The notes beneath the pieces were generated by a model. The model worked only from the letters and a program-made list of their open reading frames with translations, did not search any database and was not told where the DNA came from. A stretch of 64,000 bases of DNA from NCBI GenBank assembly GCA_030694975.1, contig JAUYTU010000035.1:62001-126000 (forward strand), in the 5' to 3' direction. This DNA comes from Erysipelotrichaceae bacterium (lineage in GTDB: Bacteria > Bacillota_I > Bacilli_A > Erysipelotrichales > Erysipelotrichaceae). This document shows, piece after piece, positions 1-9,789 of the stretch. The position numbers were made by a program, and so were the translations under genes. The number at the start of each line of letters is the position of its first letter. Position 1 is the stretch's first letter.

Positions 1-1126
1 GCTGGGTGAAAAAGAGGCTGGTTTGAATCTTTCTCACAAACCGTCCTATATCATGATGGTGGGGTTGCAGGGTACCGGTAAAACGACATCAGCTGCTAAA
101 TTAGCTTTATGGCTGAGCAAAAAAGAGAATAAGAAAGTACTGTTGGTCGCTGCTGACTTGGCCCGTCCGGCCGCTATTGAGCAGTTGAAGATTCTTGGCA
201 CTTCGGTCGATGTGGAAGTGTTTTCACTGGGTATTGAAGCCGGAGTTGTCAATACGGTCAAAGAGTCGATGGCTTATGCCATCAATCAGAATTTTGATAC
301 GGTCATTGTTGATACCGCCGGTCGTTTGCATATCGATGACAGTTTAATGGATGAACTGAAACAGGCATATACTGTATTGCGTCCTCAGGAAGTTCTTTTA
401 ACCGTCGATGCGATGACCGGTCAGGACATCGTAACGGTTGCGGATTCTTTCAATAAAGCGCTGAAACTTTCGGGTTTGATCGTTACAAAATTTGATGGAG
501 ATGCCCGTGGGGGCGGTGTTTTATCGGTTCGTAAAGTAACATCGGTTCCAGTGAAGTTTGTGGGTACCGGGGAGAAAACGGATGAGTTTGAACTTTTCTA
601 TCCGGAACGGATGGCCTCACGCATTTTAGGTATGGGCGATGTTCTTTCGCTGGTTGAAAAAGCAGAAGAAAAAATGGATTTGGAAGCCAGTATGAAGGGT
701 GCCCAACGGTTGATGCAAGGCACGTTCACACTGGAAGATATGATGGATCAGTTGAATCAAGTCGCAAAACTTGGGTCGATTTCCGGTTTGCTGAAGATGA
801 TGCCGGGAGCCAGTCAGATGGCTGCGCAAATCAATGATGATGATGCCAGCCGGCAGATGAAGCGATCCAAAGCCATCATTCAGAGCATGACGGTTGAAGA
901 ACGTCAGCAGCCGGATTTAATGAGAGCATCTCGTAAGGTTCGGATTGCCAAGGGTTCGGGTACCAGTGTTGCGGAGGTTAATAAGCTGTTGACGCAGTTT
1001 GAGAAAACCAAAGAACAAATGAAGATGATGATGCGTATGGGTGCGAACAATCCGTTAAGCCAGTTAGCGGCGAAGCCGGGTTCTAACACACGCCCCAATC
1101 CCAATAAGAAAAAGAAGAAAAGATAG
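1..1126 (+). CDS. ffh: Signal recognition particle GTPase Ffh (5' partial)
   Basis: Protein component of the signal recognition particle, a GTPase that binds 4.5S/6S RNA and signal sequences and hands ribosomes to FtsY. The reading frame is open from base 2, so the N-domain lies outside the window and an apparent TTG start near base 23 is only an internal codon. Visible are the G1 motif GLQGTGKTT, G3 VDTAGRL, the TKFDGDARGGG closing-loop motif and a Met-rich M domain with the RNA-binding stretch RASRKVRIAKGSGTSVAEVN. The tail is a lysine-rich run (NPNKKKKKR). rpsP follows as in B. subtilis, but with its own promoter. The usual upstream partner ylxM is found 40 kb away beside ftsY. Confidence 0.97.
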   Translation, partial: LGEKEAGLNLSHKPSYIMMVGLQGTGKTTSAAKLALWLSKKENKKVLLVAADLARPAAIEQLKILGTSVDVEVFSLGIEAGVVNTVKESMAYAINQNFDTVIVDTAGRLHIDDSLMDELKQAYTVLRPQEVLLTVDAMTGQDIVTVADSFNKALKLSGLIVTKFDGDARGGGVLSVRKVTSVPVKFVGTGEKTDEFELFYPERMASRILGMGDVLSLVEKAEEKMDLEASMKGAQRLMQGTFTLEDMMDQLNQVAKLGSISGLLKMMPGASQMAAQINDDDASRQMKRSKAIIQSMTVEERQQPDLMRASRKVRIAKGSGTSVAEVNKLLTQFEKTKEQMKMMMRMGANNPLSQLAAKPGSNTRPNPNKKKKKR

Positions 1127-1157
1127 AAGCTTGTTTTTATCTGTTAAGTAAAATACC

Positions 1158-1185
1158 TTGACACACTAAGATTTTGTGTTATGAT
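1158..1185 (+). promoter_or_regulatory. Promoter of rpsP operon
   Basis: TTGACA (1158-1163), a 16-base spacer and TATGAT (1180-1185) form a near-consensus vegetative promoter. It sits in the ffh-rpsP gap, 28 bases before the rpsP start, so the leader is short. AAAGGAGG at 1198-1205 is the Shine-Dalgarno site. Confidence 0.85.
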
Positions 1186-1212
1186 AGTTAAGGAATTAAA
1201 GGAGGAACAAAT

Positions 1213-1485
1213 ATGGCTGTAAAATTACGTTTAAAGAGAATGGGTGCTAAAAAGAGTCCGTTTTACCGTATCGTTGCTGCGGATGCACGTTCGCCACGTG
1301 ATGGACGTTTTATCGAAGCAATCGGTTATTATAACCCGACAACCGTTCCGGCAGATGTTAAGATCGATGCCGAACTTGCTTTGAAATGGTTGAATAACGG
1401 TGCACAACCGTCGGATACTGTACGCGCGTTGTTGTCTGGTGTCGGCGTTATGAAGCGTTTCCACGAAGAAAAGAACGGTAAGTAA
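1213..1485 (+). CDS. rpsP: 30S ribosomal protein S16
   Basis: Small-subunit protein needed for 30S assembly. The 90 residues begin with the family signature ([30 protein letters not shown]), here [14 protein letters not shown] followed by the SPFYRIV core, and the length matches the family. The start is fixed by a strong AAAGGAGG eight bases upstream. It opens the rpsP-khpA-rimM-trmD run, with khpA starting two bases after its stop. Confidence 0.98.
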   Translation: MAVKLRLKRMGAKKSPFYRIVAADARSPRDGRFIEAIGYYNPTTVPADVKIDAELALKWLNNGAQPSDTVRALLSGVGVMKRFHEEKNGK

Positions 1486-1487
1486 GC

Positions 1488-1736
1488 ATGAACTCATTGG
1501 AACAAGTCTTATATGATCTTGTCAGTCCGATGGTCGAAGATATCGCTAGTTTATCTGTTAAGACGCTGTCAAGTCTTGACGAGTCGGAAATCGTTTTGAT
1601 GGTGTATGCGAAGTCGGAAGATATTGCCCGTCTGATTGGACGGCAAGGTTCGATGGCTACTGCAATCCGTCATATGATGTCGATTCCTTCGCGTATCGAA
1701 GACAAGAAAATCGCGATCAAGTTTGAGTCGTATTAG
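1488..1736 (+). CDS. khpA: KhpA-type KH-domain RNA-binding protein
   Basis: Single-domain KH protein of 82 residues. In Firmicutes KhpA pairs with KhpB/EloR and binds many RNAs, with effects on cell elongation. The KH loop is visible as IGRQGSMATAIRHMM, the GxxG being GRQG. It starts two bases after rpsP, the position ylqC/khpA has in B. subtilis. A terminator-like hairpin overlaps its stop codon and separates it partly from rimM. Confidence 0.93.
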   Translation: MNSLEQVLYDLVSPMVEDIASLSVKTLSSLDESEIVLMVYAKSEDIARLIGRQGSMATAIRHMMSIPSRIEDKKIAIKFESY

Positions 1737-1757
1737 GATGCCTGGCATCCTTTTTTT
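1736..1757 (+). terminator. Hairpin terminator/attenuator between khpA and rimM
   Basis: GGATGCC and GGCATCC face each other around 1736-1750 (realistic stem GGATG/CATCC with a 5-base loop), followed by seven T. The SD of rimM (GGAGG) begins directly after the T-run, so this may be only a partial terminator that adjusts the rpsP/khpA to rimM/trmD ratio. Confidence 0.7.
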
Positions 1758-1766
1758 GGAGGTTAC

Positions 1767-2267
1767 ATGAAGAAAATCAAAGTCGGACAAATCGTTCGTC
1801 CCTTTGGCTTAAAGGGAGAAGTGAAAGTTAAACTGTTTACGGATTTTCCGGAGCAGCGCTTTTGTGTGGGAATGCCCTTGTTTTTGAGTAATGGAAAGAG
1901 TGATATCGACGTAATTGTTGCTTCGTTTCGGATGCACCAAGGCTTTGCTTTAATTACTTTTGAAGGCAAACCTTCCATTGATGATATTGAAATCTATCGC
2001 AACTTTGAACTTCTGATTGATGAAGAAAAGATTGAGCATGAAGAAGATGAGGTTTATTTCTACGATTTATTGGATTGCTCGGTCGTTGATGAAAACAACG
2101 TTTTGTTAGGAATGATCAGTGAAGTCATTGATTCACCGGCACATGCCATCATCCGTATAAAAAGAGAAGGTAAGGATTTGCTTATTCCTTATGTGGATGC
2201 TTTCATCGTTGATGAAAACATGGATGAAAAGAAAATTAAGGTTCGTCTGATTGAGGGAATGCTATGA
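1767..2267 (+). CDS. rimM: Ribosome maturation factor RimM
   Basis: Assists late 30S maturation by binding S19 near the 16S head. The 166-residue protein has the two expected parts: an N-terminal RimM barrel starting KVGQIVRPFGLKGEVKV, and a C-terminal PRC-barrel (EVYFYDLLDCSVVDENN through LIPYVDAFIVDENMDEKKIKV). The SD GGAGG lies close before ATG 1767. The last four bases overlap the trmD start, implying translational coupling. Confidence 0.97.
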   Translation: MKKIKVGQIVRPFGLKGEVKVKLFTDFPEQRFCVGMPLFLSNGKSDIDVIVASFRMHQGFALITFEGKPSIDDIEIYRNFELLIDEEKIEHEEDEVYFYDLLDCSVVDENNVLLGMISEVIDSPAHAIIRIKREGKDLLIPYVDAFIVDENMDEKKIKVRLIEGML

Positions 2268-2995
2268 GAATAACCATTGCTACGATCTTTCCGGAAATGT
2301 TTGAGGGATTTATTTCCACCTCGATCATAAAGAAAGCTGTGCTTAAGAAATTGGTGGAAATCGATACGATCGATATCCGCTCTTTTACCAATGACAAACA
2401 CCGACGTGTCGATGATTATCCGTTTGGCGGTGGACAAGGTTTGGTTATGATGGCGCAACCGGTGATCGATGCGATTAATTCGGTAAAAACACCGGGTTGT
2501 AAAGTCATTTACCTGACACCGGTTGCCGAAGTGTTTAATCAGAGTAAGGCGAAGGAGTTTGTGTTGTTTGAACACATTATTCTTTTGTGCGGTCATTATG
2601 AAGGCATCGATGAGCGCATCATGGACGTTGTGGATATTTGTCTGTCGATCGGTGATTACGTATTGACCGGTGGTGAGGTGGCGGCGATGGTCGTTACGGA
2701 TGCGATCGTCCGTTTGGTCGATGGGGTCATAACGGAAGCTTCACATCAGCAGGAGTCCTTTGAAGGGGATTTACTGGAGTATCCCCAGTACACGCGTCCG
2801 GCGGATTATATGGGTAAAACGGTACCGGAAGTCTTACTTTCGGGAAATCATGAAGTGATTCGTAAGTGGCGTTTGAAGGAGTCTATCCGAAAAACAAGGC
2901 AATATCGACCCGATCTTTTAAAGAAGCGGATTTTCAATAAAGAAGAGAAAAAACTGCTCTTGGAAATCGAATCAGAAATAGTTGAAAAAGATTGA
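2264..2995 (+). CDS. trmD: tRNA (guanine-N1)-methyltransferase TrmD
   Basis: SPOUT-class enzyme that makes m1G37 in tRNAs using S-adenosylmethionine, which prevents +1 frameshifting. The 243 residues include the trefoil-knot SAM site (CGHYEGIDERIMD, then SIGDYVLTGGE) and the N-terminal start MRITIATIFPEMFEGF typical of the family. The start overlaps rimM by four bases. It is the last gene before the rplS leader. Confidence 0.98.
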   Translation: MRITIATIFPEMFEGFISTSIIKKAVLKKLVEIDTIDIRSFTNDKHRRVDDYPFGGGQGLVMMAQPVIDAINSVKTPGCKVIYLTPVAEVFNQSKAKEFVLFEHIILLCGHYEGIDERIMDVVDICLSIGDYVLTGGEVAAMVVTDAIVRLVDGVITEASHQQESFEGDLLEYPQYTRPADYMGKTVPEVLLSGNHEVIRKWRLKESIRKTRQYRPDLLKKRIFNKEEKKLLLEIESEIVEKD

Positions 2996-2999
2996 TTTA

Positions 3000-3093
3000 T
3001 TGCTTCAATTGTGATAAATTATATAAGCCTATGGCACCCCGGTTCCGCTGATCCTTCGATGAATGAGCCGGTTAGGAACAAGGAGTGAGAAAT
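3000..3093 (+). promoter_or_regulatory. Candidate rplS (L19) mRNA leader with weak promoter
   Basis: A weak promoter (TTGCTT 3000-3005, 16 bases, TATAAG 3022-3027) precedes a leader able to form exclusive pairings. CCGGTTC 3039-3045 can pair with GAGCCGG 3065-3071. Alternatively GTTCC 3042-3046 pairs with GGAAC 3075-3079, or TCCTT 3052-3056 with the SD bases AAGGA 3080-3084. Firmicutes are known to carry an L19 autoregulatory leader at this place. Whether this one fits that consensus was not tested. Confidence 0.6.
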
Positions 3094-3441
3094 ATGAAAT
3101 TGAATTTAGTTAGCGAAGTGACCAAGTCACAAATTCGCAGCGATCTTCCAGATTTTCGCAGTGGTTGCACGGTTCGCGTTGATGTTATCATCAAAGAAGG
3201 CGAAAAAACCCGTGTCCAAGCCTTTGAAGGCGTTGTCATTGCCCGTAGTGGCAGCGGCATTGCGGAAACATTCACCGTACGTAAAGTGTCCAACTCGATC
3301 GGAGTTGAAAGAACCTTCCCGGTTAATTCACCGATCATCGCTGGAATCACCGTCGTTCGTCGCGGTAAGGTTAGAAGAAGCAAATTGTTCTACCTGCGCG
3401 GTCGTTCAGGTAAAGCTTCTCGTATCAAAGAGATTCGTTAA
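3094..3441 (+). CDS. rplS: 50S ribosomal protein L19
   Basis: Large-subunit protein at the 30S-50S interface. The 115 residues match the usual length and contain the family blocks [27 protein letters not shown] and the basic end [13 protein letters not shown] 3094 is preferred over a GTG nine bases upstream because AAGGAG at 3080-3085 is then eight bases from the start. The order trmD-rplS-lepB-rbgA agrees with other Firmicutes. Confidence 0.98.
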   Translation: MKLNLVSEVTKSQIRSDLPDFRSGCTVRVDVIIKEGEKTRVQAFEGVVIARSGSGIAETFTVRKVSNSIGVERTFPVNSPIIAGITVVRRGKVRRSKLFYLRGRSGKASRIKEIR

Positions 3442-3446
3442 AAGAG

Positions 3447-3471
3447 CGCCGGGTGTACCCCGGCGTTTCTT
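3447..3471 (+). terminator. Terminator after rplS
   Basis: CGCCGGG 3447-3453 pairs with CCCGGCG 3459-3465 around a 5-base loop and is followed by TTTCTT. The T-run is short, so read-through into lepB is likely. Confidence 0.75.
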
Positions 3472-3486
3472 ATTAAGGAGAACAAC

Positions 3487-4110
3487 ATGTCTGAGGAAAA
3501 CAGAAAAGAAAACGAAATATTGGAAAGTTATCGGCTTCGAAACCAACATCGAAAAGATGAACCGTCTTTTTTAGCTGAAATCTGGGATTTCATTAAATCA
3601 ATTACCATCAGTATTATCATCGTTTTTCTTTTGACGACTTTTATCGTCAAACCGATCCGAGTTGATGGATCGAGTATGTATCCGACGTTAAAAGACAAAC
3701 AGATCGGTTTCTCAAACATCATATCACTAAAGGTTGGTGGGGCGAACCGATTTGACGTTGTCATCGTTTATGTTCCTCAGCAGGATGAATATTTGGTTAA
3801 GCGCGTCATCGGATTACCCGGTGAGACGGTGAGTTACCAAAAAGACCAATTGTATATCAATGGATTTCCGATGGAAGAAAGTTTCTTTGATCAAGATTAT
3901 ATTGCAGAGGTAAAATCAAAAATCAAAGGTAATTTCACAACGGATTTTACGGATTTCGTTTTAGCTGAAGATGAGTATTTTCTGATGGGTGACAATCGTC
4001 CGTTTTCATCCGATTCTCGCAGATTTGGTCCCTTTAAACTCAAACATCTGATTTCAAAAGATGCGTATATCATCTTTCCACTTGACCAGATTCATTTTAT
4101 TATTCAGTAA
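3487..4110 (+). CDS. lepB: Type I signal peptidase
   Basis: Membrane-anchored Ser/Lys protease that removes signal peptides from exported proteins. One transmembrane helix lies at about residues 36-56, after a hydrophilic cytoplasmic start. The catalytic serine is in DGSSMYPTL (about S63) and the general-base lysine in EYLVKRVIGLPGE (about K105). The box GDNRPFSSDSRRFGP closes the domain. At 207 residues it is the usual Gram-positive size. Likely clients in this window are the dockerin and cohesin proteins. Confidence 0.96.
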   Translation: MSEENRKENEILESYRLRNQHRKDEPSFLAEIWDFIKSITISIIIVFLLTTFIVKPIRVDGSSMYPTLKDKQIGFSNIISLKVGGANRFDVVIVYVPQQDEYLVKRVIGLPGETVSYQKDQLYINGFPMEESFFDQDYIAEVKSKIKGNFTTDFTDFVLAEDEYFLMGDNRPFSSDSRRFGPFKLKHLISKDAYIIFPLDQIHFIIQ

Positions 4111-4122
4111 GGAGGATCAGCT

Positions 4123-4977
4123 ATGACCATTCAATGGTTTCCAGGGCATATGACCAAAGCGAAGCGAACCATCACTGAACAGTTAAAACTGGTCGATATG
4201 GTCATTGAGCTTCGTGACGGACGCATTCCGATGTCATCCGCAAACCCTTTATTACAAGAACTTATTGCTAATAAACCGCGCTTGATCGTTTTTACTAAAC
4301 GTGATATGGCGGATGAAAGTGTCACAAAACAATGGATCAATTATTTTGAAAAGGACGGTCAAGCCGTCATTTTCATAGATTCACAAAAAGATAATGTGAA
4401 GAAAATCTTACTGGAAAACTGTCTGAAGGTCATGGATGCTAAAATTCAACGGGATTTACGGCGCGGTATTCATCCTCGGGCTATCCGGGCGATGATCGTT
4501 GGAATTCCCAATGTTGGCAAATCGACCTTGATCAACCGTTTGGCAAAGCGTAAGGTAGTCGATGTAGCCAATCGTCCGGGGGTAACCCAATCGATTAAGT
4601 GGCTGACTGTTGATCCGCGGTTGGATGTCATGGATACTCCGGGTATCCTGTGGCCAAGATTCGACGATCTTAAAATCGGAATGAAGCTCGCGTTGACATC
4701 CGCGATTAAAGAGCAGATTTTACCGATTGAACAGGTTGTGGCTTTTGGCTTAGCTTACATATTGCAACATTATCCCAGAATATTAATTGAACGTTATGGA
4801 ATCAGTCATATTGATTTTGACTTTGACACATTTATTGAGATGATTGGTCGAAAATTTGGATTTATCATGGCAGAAAACGAAGTTGATAAACGCCGTACGA
4901 TGGCGGCATTTATGGCGGATTTACGTCAAGACACCTTAAAATCTATCAGTTGGGAGCGACCCGATGAATACATTTGA
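4123..4977 (+). CDS. rbgA: Ribosome biogenesis GTPase RbgA (YlqF)
   Basis: Circularly permuted GTPase needed for a late step of 50S assembly (entry of L16 and others). The motif order is permuted as expected: the NKxD-type motif TKRD at 58-61 comes before G1 GIPNVGKST at 127-135 and G3 DTPG at 171-174. The start (TIQWFPGHMTKAKR) is the family hallmark. The SD AAGGAGG precedes ATG 4123. The 3' end overlaps rnhB by 14 bases. Confidence 0.97.
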   Translation: MTIQWFPGHMTKAKRTITEQLKLVDMVIELRDGRIPMSSANPLLQELIANKPRLIVFTKRDMADESVTKQWINYFEKDGQAVIFIDSQKDNVKKILLENCLKVMDAKIQRDLRRGIHPRAIRAMIVGIPNVGKSTLINRLAKRKVVDVANRPGVTQSIKWLTVDPRLDVMDTPGILWPRFDDLKIGMKLALTSAIKEQILPIEQVVAFGLAYILQHYPRILIERYGISHIDFDFDTFIEMIGRKFGFIMAENEVDKRRTMAAFMADLRQDTLKSISWERPDEYI

Positions 4978-5572
4978 AATGCCCTTTTGGAGAGATAACA
5001 AGGTTGTTTGTGGGATTGATGAAGCCGGGCGAGGTCCGTTGGCAGGTCCAATGGTTGTTGCCGGGGTCGTTTTTCCGATCGGATATCAACATTCTCTGAT
5101 CAATGATTCAAAGCAGTTAAGCGAGAAAAAACGAAATTTGCTCTTTTGTGAGATTATGCGGGATGCCGTTGAAGTCATCGTTGTGGTTGTCGATGAAGCA
5201 ACCATTGATAAGGTCAATATATATCAGTGTGCTAAATTGGCGATGGCGAACATTGCAAAGTGTAGTATTGCCAATGCCATACTGACAGATGCGATGCCAC
5301 TTGAAGTCAAAAAAGATGTGACTTCGATTATCAAAGGGGACACAAAGAGCATTAGTATCGCCGCAGCCAGCATCATTGCTAAAGTTATCAGAGATACGAA
5401 AATGAAACATTTGGATAAATTGTATCCTGAGTATGGATTTGCGAAGCACAAGGGATACTGTACAAAAGTTCACTTGGATGCGATTGGTACGTATGGAATC
5501 ACACCGATTCACCGCAGAACATTCGCTCCGGTGGCCTATCATCAACAATCGCTGTTTACAGACAAAGGGTAA
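4964..5572 (+). CDS. rnhB: Ribonuclease HII
   Basis: Endonuclease that nicks at ribonucleotides embedded in DNA and degrades RNA in RNA-DNA hybrids. The metal site is visible as CGIDEAGRGPLAGPMVVAGV (D19, E20), then DSKQLSEKKR and the later aspartate in ILTDAM. HKGYCTKVHLDAIGTYG is the C-terminal family block. At 202 residues it is short but complete. It is coupled to rbgA by overlap, and its stop lies in the loop of a terminator. Confidence 0.96.
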   Translation: MNTFEMPFWRDNKVVCGIDEAGRGPLAGPMVVAGVVFPIGYQHSLINDSKQLSEKKRNLLFCEIMRDAVEVIVVVVDEATIDKVNIYQCAKLAMANIAKCSIANAILTDAMPLEVKKDVTSIIKGDTKSISIAAASIIAKVIRDTKMKHLDKLYPEYGFAKHKGYCTKVHLDAIGTYGITPIHRRTFAPVAYHQQSLFTDKG

Positions 5573-5587
5573 CCTTTGTTTTTTTTA
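5562..5587 (+). terminator. Terminator overlapping the rnhB stop codon
   Basis: ACAAAGG 5562-5568 pairs with CCTTTGT 5573-5579 around GTAA, followed by eight or more T. The rnhB stop TAA forms part of the loop. Confidence 0.88.
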
Positions 5588-5629
5588 GGTAAATGGCTTT
5601 TTTATCCGTACTAATTAAGGAGGTGGATT

Positions 5630-6364
5630 ATGAGAAATAACATAATAAAGGCGGCTATCAAATATGAGGGTAATTACGAAAAAATTGCGCTTGCAATCAA
5701 AAATAATGAAAAATTTTCTACGGGTGGCAGTATCCATAAGGTCATAACGATTCTGGATAATGAATACCCTGCAACGTTTAAACAATTGCGTTATCCGCCG
5801 TTTGTGTTATTCTATAAAGGTAATCCGGAGTTATTGAATCAATCGGCTGTCAGTGTCATTGGTTCGCGCCTACCGGAAAGTTACGGCATCGAGATGACTC
5901 GAAAGATCGTTGGCAATTGCAATCGAAAGTATGTGATTGTCAGTGGTCTGGCTAAAGGTATTGATGCCATTGCACATCAAGAAGCACTGAATACTAAACG
6001 AAAAACAATCGGAATCATTGGTTGTGGCATTGATCGGATTTATCCCATGGAGAATGAACAGCTCTATCATCAGATGTCGAAATACGGATGCATAATAAGC
6101 GAATATCCGGGATGTACACCCCCACGCAGACACCATTTTCCGTTTCGAAACCGATTAATTGCAGCATTGAGTGAAAAGTGTATTGTTACTGCGGCTACAT
6201 TAAAAAGCGGCACGATGCTTACCGTCAATGAAGCGCTGACACTTGGCAAGGAAGTGATTTGCATACCGTATCCGATTGGTTCAACCAGTGGGGAAGGGTG
6301 TAACTTGCTGATCAGTCAAGGGGCTAGCATATTGACAAACGCGGCAGATTTCGCCATGATATAA
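5630..6364 (+). CDS. dprA: DNA-processing protein DprA (short form)
   Basis: Rossmann-fold protein that loads RecA on incoming single-stranded DNA during transformation. The family core is visible: VIGSRLPESYG, SGLAKGIDAIAHQEAL, GIIGCGIDRIYP, PRRHHFPFRNRLIAALS and LKSGTMLTVNEALTLGKEV. At 244 residues it lacks most of the N-terminal helical extension and the C-terminal winged helix of longer DprA proteins. The dprA-topA-trmFO order is conserved in Firmicutes. No other competence gene is visible here. Confidence 0.93.
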   Translation: MRNNIIKAAIKYEGNYEKIALAIKNNEKFSTGGSIHKVITILDNEYPATFKQLRYPPFVLFYKGNPELLNQSAVSVIGSRLPESYGIEMTRKIVGNCNRKYVIVSGLAKGIDAIAHQEALNTKRKTIGIIGCGIDRIYPMENEQLYHQMSKYGCIISEYPGCTPPRRHHFPFRNRLIAALSEKCIVTAATLKSGTMLTVNEALTLGKEVICIPYPIGSTSGEGCNLLISQGASILTNAADFAMI

Positions 6365-6383
6365 AAAGAATGAGGGGTTCATT

Positions 6384-8498
6384 ATGAAAAAACTAGTGAT
6401 TGTGGAGTCTCCTTCCAAATCTAAAACCATTGAAAAGTACTTGGGAAGTGAGTTTGAAGTCGTTTCATCCAAGGGACATATACGTGATTTGGCCATCAAA
6501 GGGAAGGACGGATTGGGTATCGATGTTAAAAACGGCTTCACTCCGACGTATGTCGTTGATAAAGATAAAGTTAAAACCGTCAAGGATTTGAAAGCAAAAG
6601 CCAAGAAATCCTCTGAAGTATTTCTGGCAACTGACCCTGACCGTGAGGGAGAAGCGATATCATGGCATTTAGCTATGGAGCTGGATTTAGATCCGCAAAC
6701 TGTGGGTCGGGTCGTATTTAATGAAATCACTAAAGATGCTGTAATTTCAGCCTTTGACCAGCCGCGTACCATTGATTTGAATCTTGTCAAATCACAGGAA
6801 ACTCGTCGTATTCTCGATCGTATCATTGGATTTAAGCTATCTAAGCTTTTACAGTCTAAAATTAAAAGTAAAAGTGCCGGTCGGGTTCAATCGGTTGCCT
6901 TAAAGCTGATTGTCGATCGGGAAAAAGAAATCGATGCCTTTGTGTCAACCAAATATTGGTCGATCACCGCGGCATTTAATGAGAAGAAAAAAGATTTTGA
7001 GGCATCACTTTCAAAAATCGATGGAGAAGCTGCGGACATTTTAGCTGTTGAAACCGCGGAAGACCTTCTAAAGAAGTGTGAGGGACCGTTTTATCTGGAT
7101 CAGCTCGATGAAAAGAAAACAAAGAAACAACCCCGATTTCCTTTCATTACTTCAACACTTCAACAGGAAATGTCGACAAAGTTTAATTTCCCATCAAAAA
7201 AGACGATGCGTATTGCCCAAAAACTATATGAAGGTGTTGAGGTCAACGGACAATTGGAAGGTTTAATTACGTACATGCGCACCGATTCAACCCGTTTGAG
7301 TCAACAGTTTGTTTTCAACGCTACGCAATTGATTGAAACGTCTTACGGAAAAGAATATGTAGGTTTTTATAAAGTGAAAAATAATGCGGATACCACTCAG
7401 GATGCTCATGAAGCCATCCGTCCGACCCATTGTGAGTATACTCCGGAGAAGATGAAGAAATTCCTGACGCCGGATGAGTGGAAGGTATATGCCTTCATTT
7501 ATGACCGCACACTTGCATCGTTGATGGCTCCGGCAAGAAATGATGTAGTAACAGCGATTTTTACCAAGGAGAATTTGCAATTTACTGCCAATGGTTCAGT
7601 CTTGGCTTTTGATGGATACTTGAAAGTGTATGGTGCGTATGAGCAGTCCAAAGACAAGGAGCTGCCGTCTTTGACTGTTGGTGATTGGTATACACCCGTT
7701 TCGGTTGAAAGTAAGGAACATCAGACACAAGGACCTTCCCGATATACGGAAGCATCGTTGATTAAGGAAATGGAGAGCAACGGTATTGGCCGACCTTCGA
7801 CGTATTCAGCGATTATTGAAACCATCCAAGCGCGTGGGTATGTTAATCTGGACAAAGGGTCGCAAACCGGTAAGACGAAATATTTCTTTCCCACCGATCA
7901 AGGCAAGTTGACCGATGAAAAACTGGCTGAACACTTTAATGACATTATTAATGTAAAATATACGGCTTTTATGGAAAAAGAACTTGATGAAATCGCTGAG
8001 GGCGAACTTGATAATATTGCGGCATTAACCGAATTCTACGAGCGTTTCAGTGTGGTGTATGAAAAAGCCCGGGATACGATGGAGAAGATTGCGCCGGTGT
8101 TGACCGGTGATGATTGTCCGAAATGCGGCAAGCCGCTGGTGATCCGAAAGAGTCGTCTGGGTGAGGAATTTGTGGGATGTATGGGATATCCGGAATGCGA
8201 TTATATCGTTCCGACGCAGCAGAAATTTACGGGAGAAGATTGTCCGGACTGTGGTAAACCGTTGGTTGAACGAAAGAATCGAATGGGAAAAATCTTTATC
8301 GGCTGCTCGGCTTATCCGGATTGTAAATACATCAAAAAGGATAAACCGGTACTGACAGGGGAAATGTGTCCGCTTTGTGAGTCACCGTTGGTTCAACGAA
8401 AAAGCCGTTATGGCAAGATGTTCACAGGTTGTTCGGCATTTCCTAAGTGTCGTTACATAAAGAATGATAAAAAGGCGAAAGAAGAAAATGAAGGATAG
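6384..8498 (+). CDS. topA: DNA topoisomerase I
   Basis: Type IA topoisomerase that relaxes negative supercoils through a 5'-phosphotyrosine. The Toprim part begins [17 protein letters not shown] with the acidic DPDREGE motif. The active tyrosine is about Y297 in [13 protein letters not shown]. Three C-terminal four-cysteine zinc ribbons follow (about 577-600, 618-642, 661-685), each CPxC...GC...PxC. At 704 residues it is full length. ATG 6384 is preceded by GAGGGG. The 3' end overlaps trmFO. Confidence 0.98.
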   Translation: MKKLVIVESPSKSKTIEKYLGSEFEVVSSKGHIRDLAIKGKDGLGIDVKNGFTPTYVVDKDKVKTVKDLKAKAKKSSEVFLATDPDREGEAISWHLAMELDLDPQTVGRVVFNEITKDAVISAFDQPRTIDLNLVKSQETRRILDRIIGFKLSKLLQSKIKSKSAGRVQSVALKLIVDREKEIDAFVSTKYWSITAAFNEKKKDFEASLSKIDGEAADILAVETAEDLLKKCEGPFYLDQLDEKKTKKQPRFPFITSTLQQEMSTKFNFPSKKTMRIAQKLYEGVEVNGQLEGLITYMRTDSTRLSQQFVFNATQLIETSYGKEYVGFYKVKNNADTTQDAHEAIRPTHCEYTPEKMKKFLTPDEWKVYAFIYDRTLASLMAPARNDVVTAIFTKENLQFTANGSVLAFDGYLKVYGAYEQSKDKELPSLTVGDWYTPVSVESKEHQTQGPSRYTEASLIKEMESNGIGRPSTYSAIIETIQARGYVNLDKGSQTGKTKYFFPTDQGKLTDEKLAEHFNDIINVKYTAFMEKELDEIAEGELDNIAALTEFYERFSVVYEKARDTMEKIAPVLTGDDCPKCGKPLVIRKSRLGEEFVGCMGYPECDYIVPTQQKFTGEDCPDCGKPLVERKNRMGKIFIGCSAYPDCKYIKKDKPVLTGEMCPLCESPLVQRKSRYGKMFTGCSAFPKCRYIKNDKKAKEENEG

Positions 8499-9789
8499 GT
8501 CTGTTACCATTATCGGAGCAGGTCTGGCCGGCAGTGAAGCCGCTTGGCAATTAGTCAAGCGGGGTTTTCAGGTTCGGTTAATTGAAATGCGTCCGAAAGT
8601 TTCAACCGAAGCCCATCAAAGTGATCGTTTTGCGGAGTTGGTCTGTTCAAACTCGCTGCGAAGCAACCAGTTGACCAATGCGGTAGGGTTACTTAAGGAA
8701 GAAATGCGAAAACTGGACAGTCTGATTATTCGTGTCGCCGATCAGACTTCGGTTCCGGCCGGAAGTGCTCTGGCTGTGGATCGTGTCGGTTTTTCTTCTA
8801 TAATTACGGAAACGTTAAGAAATCATCCGCTGGTAGAAGTTGTTTGCGAGGAAGTGACAGAAATTCCCGAAGGAAATGTTATCGTTGCGACCGGCCCGCT
8901 CACTTCAAAGGCCTTGTCATCGAAAATTTTAGAACTTACCGGAGAATCGTCCTTTTATTTTTATGATGCGGCTGCGCCGATTATTGAGAAGGACAGCATT
9001 GATTTTTCGATTGCCTATTACAAATCTCGTTATGATAAAGGGGACGCGGATTATATCAACTGTCCGATGGACAAACAACAATTCGAAGATTTTTATAATG
9101 AATTGATTCATGCGCAAGTGGTGCCTTTGAAGGAATTTGAAAAGGAAATATTTTTCGATGGCTGTATGCCATTTGAAGAAATGGCGAAACGAGGCGTTAA
9201 AACGCTTACTTTTGGACCGATGAAGCCGGTAGGTTTGTGGCAGGATGGCAAGCCACGGCCCTATGCAGTGGTGCAATTGCGTCGCGATGATGCGGCGGAT
9301 ACCCTGTATAATATCGTTGGCTTTCAAACGCATCTGACCTGGGGTGAACAGAAGCGTATCCTCCGGATGATTCCCGGATTACAGAATGCTGAAATCGTCC
9401 GCTATGGAGTGATGCATCGCAATTCGTATCTGAATTCTCCAATCGTGCTGAAAGCGACCTATCAGGCCAATGTTCGCGAAAATTTATTTTTTGCCGGACA
9501 GATGACCGGCGTTGAGGGTTATGTCGAATCCGCAGCCAGCGGTCTTTTGGCTGGGATCAATATGGCCAGACGTTTGTCGGACAAGCCTTGCATCGAATTT
9601 CCAGCGTATACGATGATTGGTGCAATGGCACAATACATCACTCACGCTTCACCGAAGAATTTTCAACCGATGAATGCAAATTTCGGTATCATTCATTCCG
9701 ATGTTTTACCGCGTGTCCCGGATCGGAAAGAGCAGATCGTTAAGCGATCCTTGGATTTTGTCGTTCAATGGAGTAAAGATTGTGAATGA
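8488..9789 (+). CDS. trmFO: Methylenetetrahydrofolate-tRNA-(uracil-5-)-methyltransferase TrmFO
   Basis: FAD- and folate-dependent enzyme making m5U54 in the T-loop of tRNAs in most Firmicutes. The dinucleotide-binding motif [11 protein letters not shown] sits at residues 10-20, and [21 protein letters not shown] and [18 protein letters not shown] are family blocks. ATG 8488 gives 433 residues, the family length. An upstream ATG at 8464 would add an unlikely lysine-rich leader. The gene starts inside topA and overlaps xerC at its end. Confidence 0.96.
   Translation: MKDRSVTIIGAGLAGSEAAWQLVKRGFQVRLIEMRPKVSTEAHQSDRFAELVCSNSLRSNQLTNAVGLLKEEMRKLDSLIIRVADQTSVPAGSALAVDRVGFSSIITETLRNHPLVEVVCEEVTEIPEGNVIVATGPLTSKALSSKILELTGESSFYFYDAAAPIIEKDSIDFSIAYYKSRYDKGDADYINCPMDKQQFEDFYNELIHAQVVPLKEFEKEIFFDGCMPFEEMAKRGVKTLTFGPMKPVGLWQDGKPRPYAVVQLRRDDAADTLYNIVGFQTHLTWGEQKRILRMIPGLQNAEIVRYGVMHRNSYLNSPIVLKATYQANVRENLFFAGQMTGVEGYVESAASGLLAGINMARRLSDKPCIEFPAYTMIGAMAQYITHASPKNFQPMNANFGIIHSDVLPRVPDRKEQIVKRSLDFVVQWSKDCE

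Noticed and set aside
3161-3574. Plus-strand open frame of 137 codons overlapping rplS and lepB
   Set aside because: It is a shifted frame of rplS, with arginine/serine-rich text of no known family.
6281-6826. Minus-strand open frame of 181 codons opposite dprA end and topA start
   Set aside because: A shadow of the topA frame: serine- and arginine-rich, without domain signals.
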